Assembly (NCBI GenBank): GCA_014529385.2
Contig: CM043958.1
Coordinates: 79,417,025 to 79,481,024 of the forward strand
Direction: 5' to 3'
From: Adiantum capillus-veneris
Lineage: Eukaryota; Streptophyta; Polypodiopsida; Polypodiales; Pteridaceae
Length of the DNA stretch: 64,000 nucleotides
Of this stretch, positions 53,790 through 64,000 are shown one piece after another. Made by a program: the position numbers and the translations under genes. The notes under the pieces were generated by a model, which saw only the letters and a list, made by a program, of their open reading frames with translations, had not been told where the DNA came from and made no database searches. Each line of letters opens with the position of its first letter. The stretch's first letter is position 1.

Positions 53790-55000
53790 TGTAGAGTCGA
53801 TAGTTCTGACGCATAAAACCTTATGCAGAGCCGATATTTTCGGCACATAAAACTATGCAGAGCCGATAACATCGGCGCAATTCTTGAGTGTAAACGCCGA
53901 AATTATTGGCATTGTGTGGGCTTGCATAGTCTAGAGAGGTGGGCACCTAGAATGGTGCCCACCCCTCCAAACTACACACCTTAAAAAAGGAAGAGAACAA
54001 ACAATAGAGACAAAAACTATGGCATTATATTTTTCAAATTACAAAATGCGTATCGATTGTTGCATACGCCCCCCATACATAGGTAGATTATGGAAGCATT
54101 TGTGGGAAGAAAGAGCGAGAGGCGGAGATAGATAGAGAGTGGGATAGATAGATAGCAGAGATAGAGACACCTTCATTAGACGCGGGGTAGTGATGAGGGG
54201 CCTCGCGTGGAAGAGGGAGGGGGGGTGGTGCCACTTCCATTGGAGCCGCCATACCGTAAGCCCACCAAAAACGAATGCCGCAACAAGCGATAGCCACACC
54301 AATTATTGTAAACACAACGAGCACCGTCATCGCCACAGAACCGTTACCGAGAGCCATCCCAAAATATATGAACTTCAAAAATAACAAATGGACCTCTCTT
54401 TATATAGAGAGTTGGGAGTACGTATTTTCTTGCTATATGTATAAAAATCTATACCAATACGTATTTGTAATATGATACTAGTCAAATAGACCTTGATGTA
54501 AATGGAACGTTTGCCACCATGGGAGGGTAGCCCCATCCCACTCATGATGGCAAGAAGCTTTTGGGGAACTGACATATGCCGATAGTTTTGGCGTTTAAAT
54601 TATGAACGTCGATACTTTCGACGCCAGATTATTCCCCATGTACAAAGGTACCCTTAGATTCTGCTGACATGTCCTTCTGTCTTTCACCAACGCCAGTAGT
54701 TTCGGCGCTAAGGATTCCTGACAACCTAGGATGGTACTGTCATGTTTTTTGTCCTTGCGGACGCTCGTGCTACCGGCACTCCAGGAATGCTGCCACCATA
54801 GCAATGTGGTGAGGTGTTTATGATGGCATCATAGCAAAGTGGTGAGGTGTTTTTTATACTTTGGGCTGCTGTTACTATCGACAGTGCTATAATATGCTGG
54901 TAATATCGGCATCCGCCATGAGTTTGATTTTTTCCTTTGTAATTTTGGAGTGAATAGCCGATAATATCGACGTTTGTAAAAATTGCACAAAAAAAACTCT
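53790..55000. repeat. CACTA-1 right subterminal repeats
   Basis: At least eight short inverted units related to GCCGAT-N3-ATCGGC lie at about 53830-53905 and 54575-54970, several with paired changes in both arms. They mirror the left subterminal region and resemble the TNPA-binding repeats of En/Spm. The middle (54000-54470) lacks them and holds a small open frame. Confidence 0.72.
54088..54357 (-). CDS. Small open frame with one membrane segment (89 aa), unknown
   Basis: From MALGNGS the product has a hydrophobic stretch of about 22 residues (VAMTVLVVFTIIGVAIACCGI), then FWWAYGM, and a Pro-rich segment. A Ser/Leu-rich tail coded by a GATA-like repeat ends it. It lies among the subterminal repeats of CACTA-1. 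It could be a captured host fragment or chance. Only the composition supports it. Confidence 0.25.
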   Translation of the reverse strand: MALGNGSVAMTVLVVFTIIGVAIACCGIRFWWAYGMAAPMEVAPPPLPLPREAPHHYPASNEGVSISAIYLSHSLSISASRSFFPQMLP

Positions 55001-55010
55001 GGTAACATCC

Positions 55011-55023
55011 TTGGCTTGTAGTG
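55011..55023 (-). repeat. CACTA-1 right terminal inverted repeat
   Basis: TTGGCTTGTAGTG is the inverted partner of 45863-45875. GCA follows as the target duplicate. Confidence 0.9.
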
Positions 55024-55026
55024 GCA

Positions 55027-55330
55027 CAAGGAGACTACGTACTAGTCTATACACTTAAACAAAAAATGAAAAATTAAATAAGCGAGAAATGGTACCGTTT
55101 GTGATTCATTCAATATCACCAAGTGTAGCCATTAAACTTGCAACACTAGATGGACAAGAAATTCCGAATTGGATTAGTGGATGTCGTTTGAAGAAGTATC
55201 ATTTGCCACTAAGCCAAGACATGCTAGATAGAGCACATGCAGCCAAACACAGAAAGGAAGAACAACAACAACAGATTCAAAAAGACCAAGACGAAGCCAA
55301 GGAAAGAGCCACCAAACAAAAGTAGCTCTT
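55027..55330 (+). pseudogene. pol: E5 integrase C-terminal domain (continuation)
   Basis: After the transposon the text gives GDYVLVYTLKQ, then PSVAIKLATLDGQEIPNWISGCRLKKYHLPLSQDML and a Lys/Gln-rich helix. It is collinear with E1 11200-11500. A stop near 55077 and a TAG at 55323 break it. Confidence 0.85.
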
Positions 55331-55387
55331 AGAAGGATATCACAATCATAAAATTGCTTGACAATGTCAATAAACAACCATCGTTGA

Positions 55388-55645
55388 AGAAGATGATAAC
55401 CTAGACCCTTACATTCTCACTGAATTAGGGGACAAACATGATGCGCTGGTGGACTCTGGACCTCACCTTAACACCATCGGTTGGGATATTTACCAACGAC
55501 TACCAGGAGTAACTCTACAACCAATGGACAGAATCTTCACAAGATTCAATGGAGCTATTAGCAAATCTTCAGACTTTGTCACATTAATAGTCTATGTCAA
55601 CGGGTCTCCTTGTCCCCATTACTTTTCTTTCCTACCACCATAATC
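55388..55645 (+). pseudogene. E5 second retropepsin-like domain (PR2)
   Basis: It occupies the same place after INT as E1 PR2. ALVDSGPHLNTIGWDIYQRL carries Asp-Ser-Gly at 55452-55460. A middle strand region (SDFVTLIVYVNGSPCPHYFSF) follows, then a broken C-terminal part near 55650. The E1 and E5 sequences are clearly diverged apart from the active triplet and the strand pattern. Confidence 0.7.
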
Positions 55646-56500
55646 CCTTCATTCTATCTGCTGGTAACAGGTACACAGTAATTAAGAGATTCCTTTACCA
55701 ACCATGACGTCACACAACAAACGAATATGATACCAATGCCGTCCTTACCCTCAAAAGCAGCAAAAAACAGTGACTTGGAAATGGTAGCAGAGCTCCCTTC
55801 AGTACAAGTCCTCAAGACAAACAAAACAAAGTTACCTCCACAGGTCATACTGAAACAACTGCGTTTCAGCAACCCCTCAATTATAAAATTTGGCCACCAA
55901 AAATCCAAAAACAAGTTTGGCAACCTAATTGAAAATGCACAAAAACAAAAGTCTGCCTCGTCAATCACCACCTTTATGCCCGGCGTCAACTACACCATCA
56001 AAGTCCAACACAGAGTCTTCTCAATGATATCCAATAATATCTTCACAAAAAATTCGGCACATTTGGATTCCCAAGGACACTACCTGTGTACATCACTATT
56101 TTATATGGGTACCCAAGGCCAAATCACAAGCTTCTCTAGCACTAAAGAAAATGAGTTTCACAAAACTCCAGCAGCCTACACCCAAGCCCAACCCACCACC
56201 CGCCGTCAACCATTAACAACGGTTATCTTACAAATGGGTGCCCAAACAAACACAACAAACCTTTCTGGTCACACCTCGACAATGAACTATACAACAAGCT
56301 TTACAAAGTACCTTGATGGCGGCCAAAACAAATAGTGGCTAAACCATTGACCCCGCCACTAACCATTCAACAATGCGTGGCTATGCTTCAATGCTTACTT
56401 CATGCCTCTTGCTCACTTAACTCACACCAACCAAAACTCATCAACACCAACTGCCCTTACCTATGTGCACATCACCCTTGGACCACTATCGTTCAAAAGG
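55646..56500 (+). pseudogene. E5 WxPK-repeat tail, frameshifted
   Basis: Reading across frames, motifs of the type IW-PPK, VW-QPN, IWIPK, IWVPK and KWVPK occur at about 55890-56240. These are like the repeats that end the E1 pol frame. The rest is Thr/Ser/Gln-rich. Frameshifts and stops make the exact protein uncertain. Confidence 0.5.
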
Positions 56501-56507
56501 ACTCCCT

Positions 56508-56520
56508 CTAGGAGGGGAGG
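56508..56520 (+). promoter_or_regulatory. Internal polypurine tract of E5
   Basis: CTAGGAGGGGAGG after GGACTCCCT matches the E1 internal tract (12687-12702, after GGACTCAGA). Both lie between the pol tail and ORF3. Confidence 0.6.
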
Positions 56521-59040
56521 AATCAGAACAAAAAATCCTCTTCTGAAGGACAACACTCAAGGGTGTTTAGATCAACTATATGCCAAATTAGAACAAGAAA
56601 GATAATTTGAAAAGGTAGAAGCGGAAGCCAAGACACAAGCAAAGAAAGATGCAATCAAGGCAGCTAGGAAAGCAGTAAAGAAATCGGAGGAGGATGATTC
56701 TGAAGGATTGGATGATCAAATAGAAGAGGATATTGAAGCCTCCTCAGATGATGATGATGACGACAATGATAACACTAACAAAGAATCAAGCAAAAGTGAA
56801 GAAAATCCAGTTTCCACATCCTCTCCGCCAAAACCTACAACCCAAACGTGTACATCTCAACGTGAAGTGCATCCTAAATACGTCCCTAAACCTACTCTCG
56901 AGACTAAAAAGAAAACTAATGAAGACAAACCAACCAATGAAGTTCCCCTAGAAGAAAACAAAGTTGAAGAACAACACAAGGATGAAGAAGAAGGGCCTAA
57001 AGATCACACAATGTTGGAAGAGCACACACAAGACACTCAAATTTTGGACAGAGGTAAGAAAATGGAGGTTTTCAATACACAACTTGGGTACCAGCTGAAG
57101 GGGCAAGCACCTCTACACACAGATGGCCGACCATGGACGACTGATATATGTAGCTACAAAAGGTGGCATCAGACAGGTACCATATATCCTACCATAGTTA
57201 TGCTCATTTCAATATAGACATGCAAGAAATCAGTGGTGGTGAGTTAACTGAAGCCTATGCCCTCCATCATGCGTTATCCAATGAGCTAGAAGATGCTTGG
57301 AAAGAAGCTCACTTGGTAAGATAGGAAGCAAAGGAATTGAAAAAGAAAGTCATCATACCTCTCAAAGATGCATTGGATCTAAAAGACAAATTAGAGCTTA
57401 GAGCTACAAAAAATGACCAATATACTGAAAGAAGAATTGCTTGATGATGTCACTGAAAGGAATCACACCTTGATACAAATTCATGAAGAAACTGAAGGCA
57501 AGGTGGCTATTGCAAAGGCAGAACTTATAAGTAAAGATGATGAAATTGCCTCTCAAAAGCGCTGGATTGAAAGGATTAAATCCAACCCAAGAGTTATCAA
57601 GCTGTCAGAGCAAGCCAGCACCTCTTTAATAGCAGAAAATTGAATTTCCGACCTTGAGAAGGCCCTAAAAGTAGAAAAACGTATGAGGCAAGATGCAACA
57701 ACTTCCGCTATTGCCAAGGAAGATGAGCTACAAAAGTCAAACAACACTCTCAAGTCTGAAAATGAAGCTCTGAAGAAGGAAAATGATGACTTGAAGGCAT
57801 TGGTGGCCTCCTTACAATTGCAACTGGCATGCAGATCACATCTCTCTCCTAATACAAATTCGGATAATCAAGATGGAGATGATGCAGAGAATCCTGCAGA
57901 ACAAACGCAACACGGCACTGAATCTACACAAACTACTCACACAGAAACTGGACAAAGCTCTCAACCAATACAAGGAACAAATCTAGCTTAAGGACCTAAG
58001 GATTTAGAACAAACAACAAAAACAATGGCATGAAGTAGTAAAAAGAAAGTGATCGAAGAATTTGAAGTGGATCCAGATAAGGCACTATGGGAAAACACTC
58101 AGAGGCTTACTAATCAAATGATTGAAGAGCTTAAGGATAGCATAAATAATGAACAGGAAGAACACTGGAAAAAGGCATTAGAATGGGAAGTGTGGGTGCT
58201 CCATTCAGTCAATGTTGAGATTCTAAGGCCTGCACAACTCAATGAATATTGGTATGCCAAGTAGCTTCCCCTTCCTCTGATTAGATACGAGTGTCTCCAC
58301 AGAAAAGCACCCATCCTTTAAGACATAAATGAAGCAACTCATCCAGTCCCAACGGAGCCTAAGTGGCGACCTGTTTTGTTGAATCATCTCCCTCACAACC
58401 ATGTCCACGTGATGTGAGCACCACAACAAATGAGGGATGATATATGCTTATGCCGAGTAGCAAGAGTAAGACCATGGCAGCAACATGAGAACCTGCAAAA
58501 AATACATAAGACCTGGTTGAACTACCCCGCTTTACCACGGCCGGATTTGACAAAAAACTTTGATGAAAATTACATGATGAGGATCCTCAATAAGGCCATC
58601 ACTCTATTTGAAGGATTTCCAAACTTTTCCTGTCAAATGCTGAGGAAGATTTGTCGCAGGATGGCAGCTTGTCTTTCCATGTACCATCGGCCAAAGGTAA
58701 CCGACACCCCATGGATGTCATATCTTGAAGGAAACAAAAGATTGGTATATGACCTCAGCAGGTAGCCGGATGAAAAGATTATTCATGGTTTCTTTGCAAG
58801 GTTGATGTTCATGCCATCCTACTTTATGTGTACTTTTAAGGAGGCATTTTACACAGGTTTCTTCACCTTGGACACCAAAATTTTTGCGCCCTAAGTCACA
58901 TACTTGAGAGCAAGATTTGTCAGCTATCATGCCATGGAGCTGCAACATCAACTTTACGCCCAGTTGACTACAGTCAAAGACAAGGAAACAGCCAAAGATT
59001 ATCGACAAGCCATTCAACTACTTGCCTCCTAAAGATCAAT
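56521..59040 (+). pseudogene. E5 ORF3 relic
   Basis: It lacks the N-terminal domain and the long spacer of E1. It starts with a basic helix (KAARKAVKKSEEDD), an acidic linker (56708-57030) and a coiled coil (57240-57830) with several stops. The conserved C-terminal domain follows: ALEWEVWVLHSV, WLNYP, FPNFSCQMLRKICR, WMSYLEGNKRLVYDLS, MFMPS..M..FKEAFYTGFFT, and KIFAP. This domain aligns with E1 and E2. Confidence 0.75.
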
Positions 59041-59050
59041 GCGCCGGACT

Positions 59051-59068
59051 CATGTCAGGGACGACATG
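59051..59068 (+). other. E5 3' hairpin
   Basis: CATGTC/GACATG around AGGGAC, identical to E1, lies just upstream of the PPT. Confidence 0.75.
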
Positions 59069-59072
59069 ATTT

Positions 59073-59085
59073 AGGAGGGGGGGAG
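59073..59085 (+). promoter_or_regulatory. E5 polypurine tract
   Basis: AGGAGGGGGGGAG abuts the LTR. Confidence 0.88.
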
Positions 59086-59710
59086 TGTTGCAAGATGCTG
59101 CAACAACCACAACTCAGATATGGTGTCAAGCCTATGTCTAAGTGTTAAAGCCGTGTAACTTTGATATATAAAATTTCACTGACAAAACCTTTTAGCTTTG
59201 TTACATCATTTTCCAATCGGATTACCAGCCAAGTGCTTCCAAGTTGTATATGTAAAATTGTCTTTCTGAAGCTTAGCTTTTACTTTTTTTTTTAGCTATT
59301 ATTTGCCCCATGTACATAGAGACTCTTAACTAGGTATAAAAGGCAATTTTGTAAGGTTTTGACCTGAGTTTTTGGATAATCAAGTGAGTGTGAAGTGAGA
59401 ATTGTGTACTTCGTCTCCCTCTCTCTTCCCCTCTTACCTTTATCCTCTCGCATCGCACCGCCCGGTAATCACATTGAAGAACCGAGAGAACCATTGATGT
59501 AGCAATGAGAAGAGCTACGCGGGGATCCTACTCTTGCAAGCGTCACACAAAAAACCGAGCACGTCTTTTTACGACTGTCTAGGTGAGTCTTCTCACAAAT
59601 CGAGTGTCAAATGTGATTCCACCAATTGCTGTGGAGTCTTGGCACTTAGGAGCATCTATTGGGTGTAGAAATTGCTGATTTCAGTAACCTGTAAATTTTG
59701 TGTCTGCAAA
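59086..59710 (+). repeat. E5 3' LTR, truncated on the right
   Basis: It starts TGTTGCAAG. A TATA box (GTATAAAAG) lies near 59334, and the downstream AGAGCTACGCG region matches E1 and E3 LTRs. Similarity to the E1 LTR fades near 59710, where an unusual inverted-repeat block starts, so the real end is missing or displaced. Confidence 0.7.
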
Positions 59711-59717
59711 AAATCGC

Positions 59718-59926
59718 ATTTCTCTTGCACACATTGGGCAAGAGCTGCGACGGAGAGAAAGCCAATGTGTGCAAGAGAAATGACTCCTATTTTCACAAGA
59801 GTCTCCGTCTCGCAAAGTCAAGCATGTTTGCTTCAACAAAGAAGAGCATGCAGATATTATTCCAAGGAGTCATTTCTCTTGCACACATTGGGCAAGAGCT
59901 ACGACGGAGACTCTTGTGAAAATAGG
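59718..59926. repeat. Permuted inverted/direct repeat block
   Basis: Arm a (ATTTCTCTTGCACACATTGG) occurs at 59718-59737 and 59872-59891, and inverted at 59762-59781. Arm b occurs inverted at 59786-59809 and direct at 59903-59926 (24 bp, exact). The middle inverted pair is in swapped order relative to the right-hand copy, so simple inversion does not explain it. Confidence 0.85.
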
Positions 59927-59939
59927 TGATTTTGAAGAA

Positions 59940-60884
59940 CCTTGCCTAACACTTGTTGATCATGGGATGAGGGAGGGGAGGTGCCATGTGGCTTGGGGAT
60001 TATCCCATAGATGGGGGCTTGGGGCAATGTGACAGGTGAGGGGGAGGGTATATAAGTTGAATCTAAACCCATTATGGGTAACACAAGAGGAGGCTATGCT
60101 CCTTAGGCCCGTCGAGCTCTTATGTTTGGACGCATGGGCAACCTCCACAATGTCCAGACACGTGGGCGAGTAGTGTGGAAGCCCTTTTTGGCCACCCCCC
60201 CCCCCCCCATAGGGGACCCTTCCCATGGTATGCAAGGGTGAAAAAGACTTCAAAGTTGAGCAAAAAGAGACTATGTGAGCGAGCTCTCCCACCTAGGGAT
60301 GAGGGGAAAAATAACAAAGATTTTTTAATCTTTATATTGAATTTGTGTGAGCCATAAAAAGGCCATGCATAGTGTAAAAGGAGCGGTGGAGGTTAATTTT
60401 GAGCAAGCCCTATATAAAGAGCTATAAAGGGTGATTTTGGAAGATGCTTATTATTCTTATGTGCTAGAGATCTCGAGAGAGATCCATGAGCCTGGAGAGC
60501 TTCTAGACAAGGGTTACTTCTATGCTATTCAACTACTTATGTCATCAGTTTTCTAGTTAATGCTTAAGCGAGGATTAGTACTTCTTATGGTGTCTTGAGC
60601 CATATTGTTTACTATTAAGCTTCCATGTCTTGCCATATCCATTCTTCTTTGTGATTAAGCTTGTGAACTCATTGTTTTGCTTCCGTGCTACAAGTTCTTA
60701 ATCGTATAATATCTGGTAATCCACCACTAATTATGCTTAGTGCTAACTTAAACCGCTATGATCGATTCTGACCTCTATTTATCCAGTTTCTTAGCCATCT
60801 TCAAGGCATCCCTCCTCCCTCTCATGACAAGAGGCCCGACGCCTACCGACTCACCTCCCGAAGCGCTAACTCCTCGACACCGCA
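59940..60884 (+). repeat. LTR-like block of an unassigned element
   Basis: It has no coding sequence. It contains TATATAA at about 60048 and TATATAAA near 60411, a 14-base C run (60195-60208), and an end resembling an LTR end (CTCCTCGACA). No partner LTR, PBS or PPT is visible, so it may be a solo LTR. Confidence 0.3.
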
Positions 60885-60885
60885 A

Positions 60886-61690
60886 GTTCACATAGTTTGC
60901 TAGCAAGCTCTATGACAAGCAGCACGTGTGTAGAGCTTGCGATTGTGTATCAAGAGGTCCACGAACATTTTTTTTGTTGGAAAAAATGCTTGTGGACGCC
61001 ATGGTCACACACCCGCAAGTTGTTTGGCATGCCGAAAATCCATAGAGCTTGTTGGCAAGCTCTATGGCAAGGCGCGTAACTGTATGGCTTGTGGGTGTGT
61101 GTCAAGAGGTCTGCGAGCATTTTTTCCAAAGATAAAAATTCTTGCGGACCTCATGGCCCCACACCCACGAGCCGTTTGGCATGAAGGAAATACATAGAGC
61201 TTGCATGCAAGCTCACATAGCTTGCCAACAAGCTGGCAAAGCAAAGTTGGTGAATGGCTTGTGGGTGTGTCAAGTGGTTTGCGAGCGTTTTTCCTTTTTC
61301 ACGAGCGGTTTTTCCAAAGGAAAAAACTCTCGTGGACCTCATGGCCACACACCCGCGAGCCGTTTGGAATGGAGGTCCACAAGCTCAATGCAAGCTGCAC
61401 GGGTGTATGGCTTATCAGTGTGTGGCTATGGCATCCGCAAGAATTTTATCACCAAATAAAAGCTCGAAGATGCCATAGTCACACACCGGCAGGCCATAGA
61501 GCTTGTCAAAAATCTCACATAGATTTCCATTAAGCTCAATGTATATGTCTTGCCGTTGTTTGGTTATGGTGTTCGTGAGCATTTTTTCACCAGAAAAACG
61601 CTCGGAGATGCCATAGTCACACACCCACGAGCTGTTTGGAAAAGCAACAAGCTTTATGGAAAGCTATGGGTGTGTGGAATGTTAGAAAAT
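60886..61690. repeat. Hairpin minisatellite of CACTA-2
   Basis: About five diverged units carry the same two inverted repeats as CACTA-1 (CATAGAGCTTG...CAAGCTCTATG and GGTCC.CGA..TTTTTTCC...GGAAAAA..CTTGTGGAC). The landmark is ATGGTCACACACCC rather than ATGGTCATGCACCC. Confidence 0.82.
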
Positions 61691-62319
61691 AAACTTAAGT
61701 AGAGGCATTGCAGGGAGAGAAAGACTTATTGCTGGAAAACCTGTGCCACTATCTGTGTCTGGCAAGAACGTGAGTCACCCTCATGCGTTGAAAGGGTGCA
61801 TCAAAGCCGACTGTGCCGGATGGCTCGCCATGAAGCTTGCAAACTAAGGCCAAGTGCCCGACGGCAGAGCCGGTTGGCGGGGGATGTCACTCCTGATTAT
61901 GTCAAGAATCAGCATCACTAAAGAAGATTTCTATGTGTTGGGGGTTTGCCGACACCCCCAACCGCGCTAGCGCTATGTCCCGCGTCGACTGTCACACGGG
62001 CCAGCTCATGGGGTACTTCGGCGGGCATGTTCTCCATCTCTCCTGCTCGTGTCATCATGAAGTCATAATTGTTGGACAATAGCCCGTCATGAAACCTGCT
62101 TGCTCATCGTGTGGTGGCTCTCAAGGGTGGTTTACCCTCGCAAGCTAGTCCTCTAGTGTTTTCTCGCTCATGGACATGTCATGGGATGAGATTGAGAGGC
62201 ACTCAGCCTTCCTTTGTGCCTTTTTTGGGTGTTTATCGAGTTGCGCTTGTGGATGTGCGGTTTGCAAGCAAGAGCGGCGCCAATCTCATAGGTAAACACA
62301 TTCTTAGTTGGCAATATCT

Positions 62320-62320
62320 T

Positions 62321-62353
<33 letters not shown>

Positions 62354-62375
62354 GTAGAGAGAGAGAGAGGGAGAT
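62320..62375. repeat. Imperfect (GA)n microsatellite
   Basis: GA dinucleotides with a few interruptions. Confidence 0.9.
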
Positions 62376-62817
62376 GGAAAACGAGAGAGAAAACAAGAGA
62401 GAGTGTCTGCATACCTGAGATTGCCTCGCGTGGTTGGATCGAGGGCAACGGCGGTCCGCTTAGGGTCACGGAGGTGTAGCTGGCAAGTGGAGAAGCTTGG
62501 AGAGGGGGGGAGTGTGGGTGAGGGGGAGGCACAGGTCAAGAAGGAGACGCGGGAGTGAACAGAGAGCCCATTTTCAAAACTTGGCTCTCTGTTTACTTCT
62601 CGTGGGTTAAGTTGCCCCAGTGCCGAAAATTTTGGCTGTGTAAACGTCGAAAACAACGGTTCTGTAAACATGCAAAATAGTGACTGTGTAAATGCCAAAA
62701 ATTGCGGCACTCGGTAATCTTGTGTGAATATATACCTGCATCTGCCGATCTTTACGGCCCTGGTTTTTTTTTTTTAAGGTATTTTTGGGAGTCAAGAAGG
62801 CTTTATTAGGGTTCTAA

Positions 62818-63201
62818 ATGGAAGTAGGATACGGGGATGAGAAATGGCTAGTGTTTAGAAGAGACCCACAAAATTTGAGGGTTGGTTTAGCAGCAGATGG
62901 AGTGAATCCTTTTGGATTGCAATCCACAAGTTGGAGCTCATGGCCCGTTGTTTTGGTGAATTATAGTATCCCTCCATGGTTGTCCATTAAGAACGGTCAT
63001 ATATTGCTCTCACTTTTGATACCTTGCAAGAATAAGGTGAAGAACTTCAATGTGTACATGCAACCATTGATTGAGGAGCTAAATGAATTATGGAAAGGGG
63101 TGACGGTGTCAGGAGTTTTTTTGAGCAAAGGATTGCGCATATGTACATACACATGCATGGTGCATCGAATAAAGGATTGCCCAATTTCCATAGCCAGGTA
63201 G
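62818..63201 (+). pseudogene. CACTA-2 TNP2 transposase, N-terminal core fragment
   Basis: This 127-codon open frame reads FRRDPQNLRVGLAADGVNPFG, then WPVVLVNYSIPPWL, LLSLLIPCKNK and NFNVYMQPLIEELNELWKGV. That is the usual DPRN-RLGL-ASDG-NPFG / WPV-L-YN-PPW / QPL-DEL order of TNP2. It covers the part missing from CACTA-1 and overlaps its first 25 residues. After about 63110 the similarity stops. Confidence 0.8.
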
Positions 63202-63235
63202 TTACGTGGGGCTCACGTGTGTACAGGTAGGACAG

Positions 63236-64000
63236 GGTGTACATAGTGCATCGATTTTCACTATTACTAGTACCAGTGTGTTTTTTCTATAATAATGACA
63301 AGTTGGTAGCACGTAAAACTTCTCGAGGAAGCTATCCGCGGGCCGACGACATGAGGTAAGCAGGTACGTCATATGGCATCTAGTGGCGTCAGGAGGACGA
63401 ATGGGGTCAATACTTGCACGCGGAGAAGTACAGACACAACGTGGGTGTTTGCTTGTGAGAATTATGCAGAAAGGTCATCATGAGGACCTTTTTTTGGGGC
63501 CACTTCACGTGGTGGCGAGATGCATTATTGGAAGTCAGGTGTGCAAATGATGCAAAAAGGTGACAACTATGCACTACGAGGTCAGTTTTTGGCCTGTTCG
63601 GGGTCCGTTTGAGGTCATCTAAAAGGCCAAGGGTGCCCAAGTAATAAATCTAAGTGTGAGAACTGAAAAACAAGAGAGAAGACCAGAAAAAACGTGGAGG
63701 AGAGAGGAGGAACAGCCGCAGGTGTGTTTTTGGGGTTTTCGGAGCCTGTTTTGGCCGTAAACTGCTCATCCGAGGTCGGATTTGAGCACTTTGACATTGA
63801 CATTGTAGACTGGGGTTTTGGGCCGTTCCGGACGCGATGGTGCTGTCCATTTTGCCAAATTCCTCACTCTTTTTTTGCTGTTTTTCTGTGTAATCTTCTC
63901 CGGTGAGTGAAGCCTCTGCTAAACTTTGTGGTTGTATCTCGTATATTTCTTCAATATTGTGTGAGCGATTTGCCCCATTGGTGTTGGCCGAAGCTCAATT
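63236..64000. other. Right end of window, unassigned
   Basis: I see no gene. The part from about 63650 resembles the U5/leader of a retrotransposon in composition, and CACTACGAGG at 63572 recalls a CACTA end. Neither can be tested within the window. Confidence 0.3.

Larger units (their letters stand above)
60886..63235 (+). mobile_element. CACTA-2: fragment of a second CACTA transposon
   Basis: It has the same hairpin minisatellite (60886-61690), an exon-1-like segment of the antisense gene (about 61740-61890) and a TNP2 N-terminal exon (62818-63201), in the same order as CACTA-1. No terminal CACTA repeat or TSD is found at either side, so the ends are estimates. It is diverged from CACTA-1. 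Confidence 0.7.

Noticed and set aside
63572-63581. CACTACGAGG as the left end of a third CACTA transposon
   Set aside because: One short match, with no partner end in the window and no TSD test possible.

Overview
The window is plant nuclear DNA built almost entirely of nested transposable elements. I found no host gene that I can support. The evidence for a land plant is: Ty3/gypsy elements of the Athila/Tat (OTA) type primed by a tRNA-Asp-like primer, a Tork/Tnt1-like Ty1/copia element primed by initiator tRNA-Met, a chromovirus relic, and CACTA (En/Spm) transposons with a TNP2 transposase. The length of the elements and the depth of nesting suggest a large genome. I cannot name the species.

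Layout. E1 (1-19740) is a giant OTA gypsy element about 19.7 kb long, lacking only most of its 5' LTR. Its order is PBS, long leader with palindromes and two small tandem ORFs, gag-PR-RT-RNaseH-INT, a second protease-like domain, a WxPK-repeat tail, an internal polypurine tract, a 2.8 kb spacer with a second palindrome array, an intact 1089-residue ORF3, a hairpin, PPT and 3' LTR. E1 abuts an older relative E2 (19741-25548: ORF3 tail, LTR, decayed gag-pol). Then come E6 (25549-27440, minus-strand gag relic) and E3 (27449-36515), whose LTR is split by the copia element Cop1 (27759-33314, 5-bp TSD TCCTG). E7 (36516-40314) is a hairpin-rich chromovirus derivative. E4 (40315-44694) is a minus-strand OTA relic. 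E5 (44760-59710) is an OTA relic split by CACTA-1 (45863-55023, TSD GCA). An unassigned LTR-like block, a fragment CACTA-2 (60886-63235) and an unassigned end follow.

How the parts work together. In E1, gag would form the particle and PR would mature it. RT/RNase H would copy the RNA from the tRNA-Asp PBS and the PPT, and INT would insert the product. E1, E2, E3, E4 and E5 are relatives and share parts not usual for Ty3 elements: ORF3, a duplicated INT zinc domain, a second retropepsin after INT, an internal PPT, a 3' hairpin with compensatory changes, and leader arrays of palindromes every 275-299 bp that differ in sequence but share a CGCG centre. All gag-pol reading frames are broken, with stops mostly explained by C-to-T (or G-to-A) change. 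Only E1 ORF3 is open throughout.

The two strongest candidates for something undescribed are (1) the OTA lineage with regularly spaced palindrome arrays ahead of gag and of ORF3, and (2) E7, which carries nearly twenty short hairpins with different stems but a common CGNAGW-like loop.
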